Assembly (NCBI GenBank): GCA_026002875.1
Contig: BPGE01000001.1
Coordinates: 1,302,001-1,366,000, forward strand
Length of the DNA stretch: 64,000 bases
Direction: 5' to 3'
Source: Bryobacteraceae bacterium
GTDB lineage: Bacteria > Acidobacteriota > Terriglobia > Bryobacterales > Bryobacteraceae
The position numbers and the translations under genes are program-made. Below are positions 35,251 to 44,623 of this stretch, piece by piece (positions within the stretch are counted from its first letter, which is position 1; every line of letters begins with the position of its first letter). Below the pieces are notes generated by a model, which worked only from the letters and a program-made list of their open reading frames with translations, was not told the origin of the DNA and ran no database searches.

Positions 35251-35628
35251 TCAGGGCAGAGGCGCGGGCCGGGAGATCAGATGGAGCAGGTTGCCGTCCG
35301 GATCGGTGAAAAACAGCAGCCGGTTGCCGGACAGGTTCAGCGGCTCGGAGATGATGTTGACGCCCTTCCGCTTCAGGTCCTCAGCTGCCTGATCGAAGTC
35401 GGCCACCATCACGGCCAGATGGCGCAGCCCGGGCGTCTTCATCTGCGCCGGCAGCGCTTCGCCCTCGCTGGGAATGATTTCAAGCATCGCTCCGTTCGGC
35501 GCCTTGACGAAGTAATTGCCGCCGTACTGATGATTGATTCGGAATCCCAGCGTGTCGACGTACCATTGCGCCAGCCGCTCAGGATGCGGAGAAGCGATCG
35601 CCGTGTGCTCCAGTCCCGTGTACAGCAT
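35251..35628 (-). CDS. Glyoxalase/VOC family protein
   Basis: A 125-residue vicinal-oxygen-chelate protein: LEHTAIASPHPERLAQWYVDTLGF, then LRHLAVMVADFDQAAEDLKRKGV, and DPDGNLLHLI at the C-terminus. The candidate metal ligands are the early His, the central His of LRHLA and a C-terminal position in the usual layout. Longer in-frame starts exist, but ATG 35628 gives the standard VOC N-terminus. It lies 9 nt behind a TACACT hexamer, which supports this start. Confidence 0.83.
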   Translation of the reverse strand: MLYTGLEHTAIASPHPERLAQWYVDTLGFRINHQYGGNYFVKAPNGAMLEIIPSEGEALPAQMKTPGLRHLAVMVADFDQAAEDLKRKGVNIISEPLNLSGNRLLFFTDPDGNLLHLISRPAPLP

Positions 35629-35637
35629 ATATTCCGG

Positions 35638-35643
35638 AGTGTA
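35638..35643 (-). promoter_or_regulatory. -10-like hexamer TACACT before the VOC gene
   Basis: On the minus strand TACACT ends 9 nt before the ATG at 35628, another very short predicted leader. Confidence 0.42.
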
Positions 35644-35711
35644 GCAGGGGCGTCCGGCGCTGCGTCGTAACGCAAGGCGCGTCTTCACCTCGCCGCCCCG
35701 CTGTGAAGTAA

Positions 35712-35720
35712 TGGTATGAT
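35712..35720 (+). promoter_or_regulatory. Extended -10 promoter before the ATPase cassette
   Basis: TGG-TATGAT fits an extended -10 element (TGn-TATnAT-like). It lies 36 nt before the ATG of the ATPase gene, with a GGTAGGTG ribosome-binding site between. No strong -35 is seen, which is normal for extended -10 promoters. Confidence 0.45.
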
Positions 35721-35756
35721 CATGCACGCAAAATCGTTCAGGTAGGTGTCGAGCCC

Positions 35757-36908
35757 ATGGCGAAGCCCCGGCGCATGCAAGTCAGGAACTTTGGACCAGT
35801 TCGGGAGGCCGACGTCGAGCTGGGTGATCTGACGGTCTTTGTTGGCCCCCAGGCTGCCGGAAAGAGTTTGTTTTTGCAATTGCTGAAGTTGCTTGTTGAC
35901 CGTCCAAGCATTGTTCCGGAATTGAAAAGAAATAACATTATCTGGGGCAAAGAGCCTGCCGAGTTCTTCCGTATTTACTTCGGAGAAGGGCTCGGCGAGG
36001 TGTGGTCGGCGCAGACAGAAGTTGTACTGGATGACCAGCGCAAGCGCCGGGAGGTCATTGCAAATGCCAAGGTCAAGGAATCGCCACCGCGAGTTTTTTA
36101 CATCCCTGCGCAACGAGTTATGACATTGCGGGATGGCCTGACGCATCCGTTTTCCGATTTCCGTGCCGGCGATCCTTTTGTCGTCAGATTTTTTAGTGAG
36201 AGCATTCATCGGCTTGTCCAAACGGAATTCGTCACACGGGACCAGCTTTTTCCGGCTGAGGGAAGAATGAATGCGAGGCTGAGGGAGGCTCTTGCCAAAT
36301 CACTGTTCGGTTCATTCCAGCTCCAACTCGATCGAAGAGAAGCGCAAAGGAAACTCGTTCTGCAAAGCGCTGGCACCATGCTTCCCTATATGAACTGGTC
36401 TGCCGGACAGCGGGAATTTTCCCCTTTGCTGCTCGGGCTGCTCTGGCTCATGCCTTCCGGAAATGTCTCCCGAAAGGAGAACATCAAAATCATCGTGATT
36501 GAAGAGCCGGAAATGGGTTTGCATCCCAAAGCGATCTCAGCATTCTTGCTTGTCGTTTTGGAGTTGCTTCGGAGGGAGTATCGCGTTTGCCTCTCGACAC
36601 ACTCGCCTCATGTTCTTGATGTTGTTTGGGCTCTGGGAATCATGCAACAACACAAGGCCCGGCCTAGCCAGGTTTTGAAGCTTTTCGACATCGATAGCCA
36701 CCCCTTCGTCCAGAAGATTGCTCAGGCTGCCTTGAAGAAGAGTCTGAAGACTTACTTTTTCCCCACTGACGGGCCAGCCCGTGATATTTCTTCCCTGGAT
36801 CCCGCGGATGAGAACGAAGAAGTTCGAGGATGGGGTGGTCTCACTTCGTTTTCGGCAAGGATAGGAGACGTGGTCGCAGACGTTGTTGCCAGGAGCGGAC
36901 GGGCATGA
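35757..36908 (+). CDS. AAA/ABC-type ATPase of the OLD/AAA_21 group, first gene of a two-gene cassette
   Basis: A 383-residue ATPase. Walker A is GPQAAGKS (residues 30-37). An ABC-like signature WSAGQREFSPLLLGLL lies at about 222-237. Walker B is IIVIEEPEMGLHP (about 245-257), and the H-loop is STHSPH (about 279-284). This layout is shared by OLD-type and AAA_21 ATPases found in anti-phage systems such as Septu, Gabija and PARIS, in each case with a second effector gene. There is no nuclease (Toprim) domain here, so the effector should be the overlapping next gene. Base composition is clearly more AT-rich than the neighbours (runs such as TTTTTTA, ATTATCTGG), suggesting recent acquisition. A DNA-repair or housekeeping role cannot be excluded. 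Confidence 0.8.
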   Translation: MAKPRRMQVRNFGPVREADVELGDLTVFVGPQAAGKSLFLQLLKLLVDRPSIVPELKRNNIIWGKEPAEFFRIYFGEGLGEVWSAQTEVVLDDQRKRREVIANAKVKESPPRVFYIPAQRVMTLRDGLTHPFSDFRAGDPFVVRFFSESIHRLVQTEFVTRDQLFPAEGRMNARLREALAKSLFGSFQLQLDRREAQRKLVLQSAGTMLPYMNWSAGQREFSPLLLGLLWLMPSGNVSRKENIKIIVIEEPEMGLHPKAISAFLLVVLELLRREYRVCLSTHSPHVLDVVWALGIMQQHKARPSQVLKLFDIDSHPFVQKIAQAALKKSLKTYFFPTDGPARDISSLDPADENEEVRGWGGLTSFSARIGDVVADVVARSGRA

Positions 36909-37378
36909 GTCTGTTGGAGAGGTGTCTTGTCTGCGCATGTGGTGTCGATAACTCTGTTTTCTCCGATGGAAAGCAGGCGCTTGCTGCAGGTGATGGCGGT
37001 GCTGTGGAAGCGGCCCGGGGCTGGCGCTTCGTCAAGTCCATCAATCTCGATAAAGCGCTCAGCAAACGCTTTCCAAACGACAGCCGGTGGGATTACGGCC
37101 TTGAATTGAAGGATCCCCGTGGGAGGGTGCAGATCGACTGGATCGAGGTCCACCCGGCCTCTTCCAGCGAAGTGGAAACCATGATCAAGAAGAAGCAGTG
37201 GCTGGTTGCTCTACTCAGCCGTGCGAAGTCCTGTCCACTGCCGGAAAGCCACAACCTACACTGGCTGGCAACACGCGGCGTGCAGATAGATGCGCAGCGC
37301 AGACGCAGACTGGCGGCCGCTGGATTGCGGATGCCCACGAAGAGCTTAAGACTGCCTATCTCGAATGACAGGGACTGA
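36905..37378 (+). CDS. Unknown 157-residue partner of the ATPase
   Basis: It starts on an ATGA overlap with the ATPase gene, so translation is coupled. No family is recognised. The protein begins with a Cys cluster (C7, C10, C12), has no signal peptide or membrane segment, and contains a conserved-looking acidic/His block. In that block are D63 and E67-x-K69, then D78-x-x-E81-x-H83, with KKK at 95-97. That pattern would be compatible with a PD-(D/E)xK-like nuclease core, but this is a weak guess. The C-terminus is basic (RRRR at 132-135). As the obligate-looking partner of an OLD-type ATPase it is a plausible effector. Confidence 0.65.
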   Translation: MSLLERCLVCACGVDNSVFSDGKQALAAGDGGAVEAARGWRFVKSINLDKALSKRFPNDSRWDYGLELKDPRGRVQIDWIEVHPASSSEVETMIKKKQWLVALLSRAKSCPLPESHNLHWLATRGVQIDAQRRRRLAAAGLRMPTKSLRLPISNDRD

Positions 37379-37394
37379 TCGCGGCTGATAGAAT
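37365..37394 (+). promoter_or_regulatory. Sigma-70-like promoter before the sulfatase gene
   Basis: ATGACA (37365-37370, five of six matches to the -35 consensus), an 18-nt spacer and TAGAAT (37389-37394) form the best two-box promoter seen in the window. The -35 box lies inside the last codons of the ATPase partner gene. The sulfatase ATG is 19 nt beyond the -10 box. Confidence 0.55.
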
Positions 37395-37413
37395 CCCGGC
37401 GAGGTTTGTAGCC

Positions 37414-38904
<1,491 letters not shown>

Positions 38905-38927
38905 TCCCGGCAAGCGGCGTCAGCCGT

Positions 38928-38933
38928 TACACT
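38928..38933 (+). promoter_or_regulatory. -10-like hexamer TACACT before the DJ-1/PfpI gene
   Basis: TACACT ends 7 nt before the ATG at 38941, so transcription would begin at or next to the start codon. A GGAG sits in the interval. Confidence 0.45.
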
Positions 38934-38940
38934 GGAGAGC

Positions 38941-39465
38941 ATGGATCTGAAGGGAAAGCGTGTCGCCATTTTTGTCGATCAGCAATACCAGGAGATGGAG
39001 GTCTGGTACCCTTACTACCGCCTGATCGAGGCAGGCGCGGAGGCCCACTTCATCGCCGCCGAAGCGCCGAAGAGCTATCCGTCGAAGACCGGCTATCCGT
39101 GCGTGTCGCACAAGTCCTATGACGCCGTGCGCGCCGCCGATTATGACGGCGTCATCGTTCCGGGCGGATTCGCGCCGGACTTCATCCGCCGGCATCCGGC
39201 TTCCAGCCATTTCATTGCCGAGATGAACGCGCAGGGAAAGCTCGTCGCCGCCATCTGTCATGGGCTCTGGTGCCTGTGCTCGGCCAATGTGCTGCGAGGC
39301 AAGCGCTGCACGTCGTTTTTCGCCATCAAAGACGACGTTGTCAACGCGGGCGGCTTGTGGGAAGACAGCGAAGTCGTCGTCGATGGCAACCTCGTCTCGT
39401 CCCGCAAGCCCGATGATCTGCCCGCTTTCATGAAGGCCTGCATGCAGGTTCTGGCGGGCCGCTGA
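38941..39465 (+). CDS. DJ-1/PfpI family protein
   Basis: A 174-residue protein of the class I glutamine amidotransferase-like superfamily. It has an early Glu (FVDQQYQEMEVWYP) and GVIVPGGFAPD. The nucleophile elbow is AAICHG with Cys106 followed by LWCLCSA, and the C-terminus has SRKPDDLPAFMKA. Length and motif spacing fit PfpI/YhbO-like enzymes, described as peptidases or protein deglycases. It precedes the ABC transporter genes by 5 nt and may be cotranscribed with them. Confidence 0.88.
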   Translation: MDLKGKRVAIFVDQQYQEMEVWYPYYRLIEAGAEAHFIAAEAPKSYPSKTGYPCVSHKSYDAVRAADYDGVIVPGGFAPDFIRRHPASSHFIAEMNAQGKLVAAICHGLWCLCSANVLRGKRCTSFFAIKDDVVNAGGLWEDSEVVVDGNLVSSRKPDDLPAFMKACMQVLAGR

Positions 39466-39470
39466 CAGCC

Positions 39471-40400
39471 ATGTCCGCGCCCCCAGCCATCGCCGTCAGC
39501 GGCCTCCGCAAGCTCTACGGGGACTTCGAAGCCGTCCGCGGCATCGGCTTCGAAGTGGCGCAGGGCGAGATTTTCGGCCTTCTCGGCCCCAACGGGGCGG
39601 GGAAGACCACCACGGTCGAGATCCTGGAGGGCCTGCGGCAACGCACTGCCGGCGAGGTGTCTGTTCTCGGTTACGATCCCGAGAAAGAAACGGCCGCCGT
39701 CAAGGACCGCATCGGCGTCGCTCTGCAAGCCACCAACCTGCCCGAAAAGATCAAAGTCTTCGAGGCCGCCGAGCTGTTCGCCGCCTTCTACACGCGCTCC
39801 GTGGCCGTCGAGGATCTGCTGAAGAAGCTGCAGATCTGGGACAAGCGCAACGCGTTTTACAGCACGCTCTCGGGCGGCCAGAAACAGCGGCTTGCGCTGG
39901 CCCTTGCCCTCGTGAATGACCCGGAGCTCGTCTTCCTCGACGAACCCACGACGGGGCTTGATCCGCAGGTGCGGCTCGAGATTCACACTCTCATCAGCCG
40001 CCTGAAAGAGCAGAAGAAGACCGTGCTGCTCACCACGCATTACATTGAAGAAGCCGAGCGGCTGTGCGACCGCGTGGCCATTATCGACGAAGGCCGCATT
40101 GCCGCCATGGGCAGCCCGAGAGAACTGCAGGAGCGCGTGCTGGGGCACGCGCGGGTCGAAGTGGCCACGCTCCAGCCCATGCCGGAGCAGTTGCCAGAAT
40201 CCTGGCAAGACGACGTGGCGGCAGTGTTCAGCGATGGCCGCAGAAAGCTGGCAGCCTCGTCGGCCAGGCCGGCGCGCGTCGTCGTCGAGCTCGTCAAATG
40301 GCTGGAGTCGGCCGGCGTGGAGATTGAAGACCTGCACATCCGACGTCCGACGCTTGAGGACGTCTTTCTCGAACTGACCGGCAAGAGTCTGAGGGACTAG
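39471..40400 (+). CDS. ABC exporter ATP-binding protein
   Basis: A 309-residue ATPase of the CcmA/DRA type. Walker A is GPNGAGKTTT, the Q-loop region is VALQATN, the signature LSGGQKQRLALA, Walker B LVFLDEPTTGLDP, and the H-loop LLTTHYIEEAE. The C-terminal 80 residues form the regulatory extension common in drug or lipid exporters. The permease gene starts 2 nt downstream, so the two form one transporter. The substrate is unknown. Confidence 0.92.
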   Translation: MSAPPAIAVSGLRKLYGDFEAVRGIGFEVAQGEIFGLLGPNGAGKTTTVEILEGLRQRTAGEVSVLGYDPEKETAAVKDRIGVALQATNLPEKIKVFEAAELFAAFYTRSVAVEDLLKKLQIWDKRNAFYSTLSGGQKQRLALALALVNDPELVFLDEPTTGLDPQVRLEIHTLISRLKEQKKTVLLTTHYIEEAERLCDRVAIIDEGRIAAMGSPRELQERVLGHARVEVATLQPMPEQLPESWQDDVAAVFSDGRRKLAASSARPARVVVELVKWLESAGVEIEDLHIRRPTLEDVFLELTGKSLRD

Positions 40401-40402
40401 CC

Positions 40403-42172
40403 TTGCGCCTGCGAGCCTACGCCGCCTACATCAAGATCACGCTCAAGCTGACGCTCCGCGACCGCGTGGTGCTGTTCTTCAATTTCCTGATGCCGCTTCT
40501 CTTCTTCATCGCCTTCGGCGAAGGGATGGGCGCGGAAACCAGTCCTGGCGCGATGTCGCAGGTGTTGAGCCTGGTGCTGATGTTCGGCGTCCTCGGCACG
40601 GGATTCTTCGGCGGAGGCATCCGCGCCACCATGGACCGCGAAGCGGGCATCCTGCGCCGCTTCAAGGTCGCCCCCATCACGCCTGCGCCTCTGCTGGCGG
40701 CGTCGATGATCACAGGCTGGGCCGTATTTCTGCCTTCCGTCGTGTTCTTCGTCCTTCTGGCGCGCTGGCGCTACGGATGGGACCAGCCTCTCAACTTCGT
40801 GTCGCTGCTCATCGTGGTCAGCGCCGGCGTTCTGGCCTTCCGCAGCATGGGACTCATCATCGCCTCGGTCACCAACAGCATGCAGGAGAGCCAGATCATC
40901 GCCCAGCTGCTCTATATGCCCATGCTTCTGCTGTCGGGCGCCGCGGTTCCGCTCCACATCCTGCCCGACTGGCTGCAGCGCGTGGCCCAGTTCCTGCCCG
41001 CCACCCATTTCTACCTCGGCACGCAAGGCATCCTTGTCCGTCATGAGACCGCGTGGGACAACCGCATGGCTCTCGGCGCGATGCTGCTCGCCATGGCGGC
41101 GGGCTTCTGGGTCAGCATGAAGCTGTTCCGTTGGGAGAAGGACGAGAAAGTGAAACCCGCAGCCAAGCTGTGGCTCGCCGGCGTGATGGTTCCGTTTCTC
41201 CTGATCGGCGCGTGGCAGATGATCGACCGCCGGAACGAGGCCAAGGTCAAGATGATCGAACGGCAGTCGCGGCGCTCGCAATCCTGGCTGATCCGCGACG
41301 TCCGCATCTTCACCGGCGATGGGACCGTGATTGAAAGAGGCGGCGTGCTGGTCCGCAACAGCCGGATCGAGCAGATCTACGCCGGGGCGTCGCCTGACCC
41401 GAAAGATGTCAGAGCCGAAGCCGTCGAGGCTGGCGGACGCACCCTGTTGCCGGCGTTGATCGATTCCGGCGTCGCGCTGTCACAGCCGGGCGGCAGAATT
41501 TCGCAGGAAGCGATCGAAGAAGCGCTGAAAGCCTACGCCTATTGCGGCGTCGGTGCGCTTGCCGTCCCGCGCGATCCCCAGGGAATCGCCGAATTGGCCC
41601 GCCGCAAGGTCGACTCCGGCGAGTGGCTTGGTCCGCAGATTCTGCCCGCTCCTCCCGCCCCCGTTCTCAGTCTCACTGCGGCGCAGACCGCCTCCGGAGA
41701 CCTGTCCCTGCTGCGCGACGACCTTTCGCAGCAGTTCTTTCCGGCTCCCTACCTGCAAAGTCTGGCGAGCCTCGCCTCGGCGAGGAAACCTGCTCCGGAA
41801 GCGTTGCAGCAGGCCATCGGCGCTCTCCGCCTCGCACGGGAGCAGGGCGCGCTTCCTTCTCCGAGCGGCGGAGCCGCCGGATGGCTGCAACTCCACGGTC
41901 CGGGGCTCGTCCACGAACTCGGGCTCTGGGTAGAAGCCGGCATCGCGCCTGGCGACGCGCTCATCGCCGCCACAGCTTCGGCGGCAGACCGCGCAGGCGC
42001 TGGCGACCGGCTGGGACGCATCCGCCCCGGGCTGGACGCCACGCTCCTCATCGTCGACGGCAACCCCCTCGAAGACATCCGGGCCCTGGGACGCATCCAC
42101 AGCGTTTTCGTGCGCGGCGAAAGGATCTCCCGCGGCGAGCTGGCAAGCCAAAACAAAAAGGCTGAGAAATGA
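40403..42172 (+). CDS. ABC-2 permease fused to a degenerate amidohydrolase domain
   Basis: The 589-residue protein starts with TTG. Residues 1-250 are an ABC-2 permease with six hydrophobic segments (LFFNFLMPLLFFIAFGEG; ILRRFKVAPITP; LLYMPMLLLSGAAVPLHILPDWLQ) plus a further helix at about 247-270. From residue 295 it continues in frame as an amidohydrolase-like domain (IRDVRIFTGDGTVIERGGVLVRNSRIEQIYAG; LLPALIDSGVALS). The C-terminal GRIRPGLDATLLIVDGNPLEDI strand pair closes the composite domain. The metal-binding HxH after the LIDxH strand is replaced by SGVAL, and the barrel is shorter than usual, so catalysis is unlikely. There is no stop, frameshift or start signal at the junction. It may be a sensor or accessory domain. 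Confidence 0.85.
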   Translation: MRLRAYAAYIKITLKLTLRDRVVLFFNFLMPLLFFIAFGEGMGAETSPGAMSQVLSLVLMFGVLGTGFFGGGIRATMDREAGILRRFKVAPITPAPLLAASMITGWAVFLPSVVFFVLLARWRYGWDQPLNFVSLLIVVSAGVLAFRSMGLIIASVTNSMQESQIIAQLLYMPMLLLSGAAVPLHILPDWLQRVAQFLPATHFYLGTQGILVRHETAWDNRMALGAMLLAMAAGFWVSMKLFRWEKDEKVKPAAKLWLAGVMVPFLLIGAWQMIDRRNEAKVKMIERQSRRSQSWLIRDVRIFTGDGTVIERGGVLVRNSRIEQIYAGASPDPKDVRAEAVEAGGRTLLPALIDSGVALSQPGGRISQEAIEEALKAYAYCGVGALAVPRDPQGIAELARRKVDSGEWLGPQILPAPPAPVLSLTAAQTASGDLSLLRDDLSQQFFPAPYLQSLASLASARKPAPEALQQAIGALRLAREQGALPSPSGGAAGWLQLHGPGLVHELGLWVEAGIAPGDALIAATASAADRAGAGDRLGRIRPGLDATLLIVDGNPLEDIRALGRIHSVFVRGERISRGELASQNKKAEK

Positions 42173-42175
42173 TTT

Positions 42176-42225
42176 AAAGAAAAAAGCCCCCGGGGGCCGG
42201 GCTCAGGGTCGGCCCCCGGGGGGCT
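42176..42225 (-). terminator. Rho-independent terminator of the uppP-ftsK operon
   Basis: A near-perfect 15-bp GC stem (AGCCCCCGGGGGCCG at 42185-42199 against 42210-42225, one bulged C, loop about 10 nt) is followed on the minus strand by a U6 run (the A-run at 42180-42185). It lies 20 nt beyond the ftsK stop. No T-run follows on the plus strand, although the permease gene ends right beside it. Confidence 0.85.
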
Positions 42226-42244
42226 CAAGCGGTTCAGCGCAAAC

Positions 42245-44623
42245 TCATTCGGAACCGGCGCCGCCGCCCGCGGCGTCCAGCCAGTCCGGCCGCCGCAGCA
42301 CGTCGCGCGGCCGCGCTCCATCCGGCGGTCCGATGATCTTTTCCTTCTCCATGCGGTCCAGCAGCCGCGCGGCCCTGCCATAGCCGATGCGCAGCCGCCT
42401 CTGCAGGATCGACGTGGAGGCCTTGCCCACCTGGCAGACGACACGCACCGCCTCCACATAAAGCGGATCGTCGTAGCTGTCTGCGTCGTCCTCGCCTTCT
42501 TCGTCCTCGTCCGAAGGCGGAGCCAGCAGGTAGCTCTGGTCGTAGTCCGGCTGCGCCTGGTTCCGCCAGAAGTCCACGACTTCCGTGATCTCGTTCTCGG
42601 TGACGAATGCGCCGTGGATACGGACAAGGCGGGAAGAGCCCGGCGGCAGGAACAGCATGTCGCCCTTGCCCAGCAGATGCTCGGCCCCCATCACGTCCAG
42701 CACCGTGCGCGAATCCACGCGCGTGGCCACGCGGAAGCTGATGCGGGCAGGGAAATTCGCCTTGATCAATCCGGTGATCACGTCCACGCTTGGCCTCTGC
42801 GTTGCCAGCACAAGGTGCATGCCGACGGCGCGCGCCATCTGCGCCAGCCGGATGACGGACTCTTCGACCCCCGCCCGCTCCAGCATCATCAGGTCCGCCA
42901 GCTCGTCGATCACGATCAGAATGTACGGCAGCGGCTTCTCCGGCTCGGCCGCCTCCGCTCCCTGCTGCTCGTCGAACAACGAAAGCGGCTGATCGTTCAG
43001 CTCCCGGATCCGTTTGTTGAACTGCTCGATGTTCCGCACGCCGTAAGACGCCAGAAGCTTCAGCCGCCGCTCCATCTCGAACACCGCATTCCGGAGCGCA
43101 TTGACCGCCTTCTTCGGCTCGATGATGACCGGAGTCAGCAGATGGGGAATGCCGTCATAGATGCCCAGCTCCACGCGCTTGGGGTCGATCAGGATCATCC
43201 GCACTTCGTCCGGCGTGGACTTGTAGAGCACGCTCATGATGAGCGTGTTCAGCATCACGCTCTTGCCGCTGCCGGTCGAGCCCGCGATCAACAGGTGGGG
43301 CATCTTGTCCAGTTCCGCGATCCGGATGCGCCCTGTGATGTCCTTGCCCATCGCAATGGTGAGCCGGGAAGGCGCTTCGATGAAGTCGTCCGACTCCAGA
43401 ATCTGGCGCAGGCTGATCGTCTCGCGCTTCGTGTTGGGCACCTCGATGCCAACGGTCGGCTTGCCAGGGATGCGTTCGATCAGAATGGACTCGGCCTGCA
43501 ACCCGAGGCACAGATCCTCGCTGAGGGTCGTAATCTTCGAGATCTTCACGCCGGCATCGGGCTTGAATTCGAAGGTCGTCACGACCGGTCCGGGATTGAT
43601 CTGCACGACGTTGCCGTAGACGTTGAACTCTTCCAGCTTGCTCCGGATGCGTGCTGCGGTCTCCTTCAGTTCTTCCGAGTCGTAACCCTCGCGCTCCGGA
43701 GGCGCATTGAGGAGCCGCGTGGGCGGCAGCCGGTAGAACGCCCGTCTGGAAGATTCCGCTTTTGAGGCGCGCTTCGTCTTCGCCGCCGGCGCGGGTTCTT
43801 CCAGGGGACGGATGGGGATGTCTTCTACGGCCACTGCAGCGGGCTCTTCGGCCGCACGGGCCCCGGCATCGACGATGGGCGGCGGGGCCGTCTCATAGGG
43901 AACCAGATCCGCAGCTGCCTCCAGGTCTGCCATCAGACCGTTCGGCGACACGGCGATGCTGGCGCCCGCTGCCGCCGCCGCGGCTGCCTGCCGCAGCGGG
44001 GCTTCCTTCTCAACAGGCGGTTCCTCCTCGTGGTCCGCTGCCGGCCTCGGCACGCGGCGCCAGCGCGGCAGCACGGGCAGAAGCTTCTCTTCCGCGATCG
44101 ACGCCAACCGTTCGACGGAAAACGAGGAGATCAGATACAGCGAGAACAACGCGCAGAGGGAGAGGAAAACGGCTGTTCCCGCCGTGTTCAGAACCGCTGC
44201 CAGCGAAGAGGCGGCCAGAAATCCAAACAGCCCTCCGGCGGCGTACGGCAACGGATACATCTGCCCGGCTCTGGCAAGCTCCAGCCCTGCCGCAGCCGAC
44301 CACACCAGCAGGCCATAGCCCGCCAGCCGGATCATGGGCGAGGAGAGCGGCCGTCTGCGCAGCCAGGTCAGTCCAATCCACAACAGCACCGCCGGAGTCA
44401 GCCATGCGGCCAGACCGAAGGACTGAAAAAGCAGATCGGAAGTGTAGGAGCCGATAATGCCGAATTTGTTGGAGACCGGATGCCGCCCCGTAGCTGTATT
44501 CCAGGAGGGATCGAGAGGATCGAACGATGCGAGGGCGAACAGAAGCGACGCGGAAAGCGCGAGGCAGACGATTCCGCAGAACTCCCTGAGACGCGGGAAA
44601 GGAGATGTGCTGATCGTATTCAT
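42245..44623 (-). CDS. ftsK: DNA translocase FtsK/SpoIIIE
   Basis: The 792-residue protein has four N-terminal hydrophobic helices (residues 15-170). An Ala/Pro-rich linker (about 190-320) is short for FtsK. The alpha/beta motor domain has YGNVVQINPGPVVTTFEF, Walker A GSTGSGKS (about 447-454), Walker B-like ILIVIDELADLMM and ATQRPSVDVITG. After an acidic linker comes the gamma winged helix (ILQRRLRIGYGRAARLLDRMEKE) that reads KOPS-type sites. It pumps chromosome termini through the septum during division. Its ATG overlaps the uppP stop by 4 bp; longer upstream frames fall inside uppP and are rejected. Confidence 0.93.
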   Translation of the reverse strand: MNTISTSPFPRLREFCGIVCLALSASLLFALASFDPLDPSWNTATGRHPVSNKFGIIGSYTSDLLFQSFGLAAWLTPAVLLWIGLTWLRRRPLSSPMIRLAGYGLLVWSAAAGLELARAGQMYPLPYAAGGLFGFLAASSLAAVLNTAGTAVFLSLCALFSLYLISSFSVERLASIAEEKLLPVLPRWRRVPRPAADHEEEPPVEKEAPLRQAAAAAAAGASIAVSPNGLMADLEAAADLVPYETAPPPIVDAGARAAEEPAAVAVEDIPIRPLEEPAPAAKTKRASKAESSRRAFYRLPPTRLLNAPPEREGYDSEELKETAARIRSKLEEFNVYGNVVQINPGPVVTTFEFKPDAGVKISKITTLSEDLCLGLQAESILIERIPGKPTVGIEVPNTKRETISLRQILESDDFIEAPSRLTIAMGKDITGRIRIAELDKMPHLLIAGSTGSGKSVMLNTLIMSVLYKSTPDEVRMILIDPKRVELGIYDGIPHLLTPVIIEPKKAVNALRNAVFEMERRLKLLASYGVRNIEQFNKRIRELNDQPLSLFDEQQGAEAAEPEKPLPYILIVIDELADLMMLERAGVEESVIRLAQMARAVGMHLVLATQRPSVDVITGLIKANFPARISFRVATRVDSRTVLDVMGAEHLLGKGDMLFLPPGSSRLVRIHGAFVTENEITEVVDFWRNQAQPDYDQSYLLAPPSDEDEEGEDDADSYDDPLYVEAVRVVCQVGKASTSILQRRLRIGYGRAARLLDRMEKEKIIGPPDGARPRDVLRRPDWLDAAGGGAGSE

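Noticed and set aside
35685-36221. A 178-codon minus-strand frame under the ATPase gene
   Set aside because: It is antisense to the Walker A region, has no start signal and ends in the VOC upstream region.
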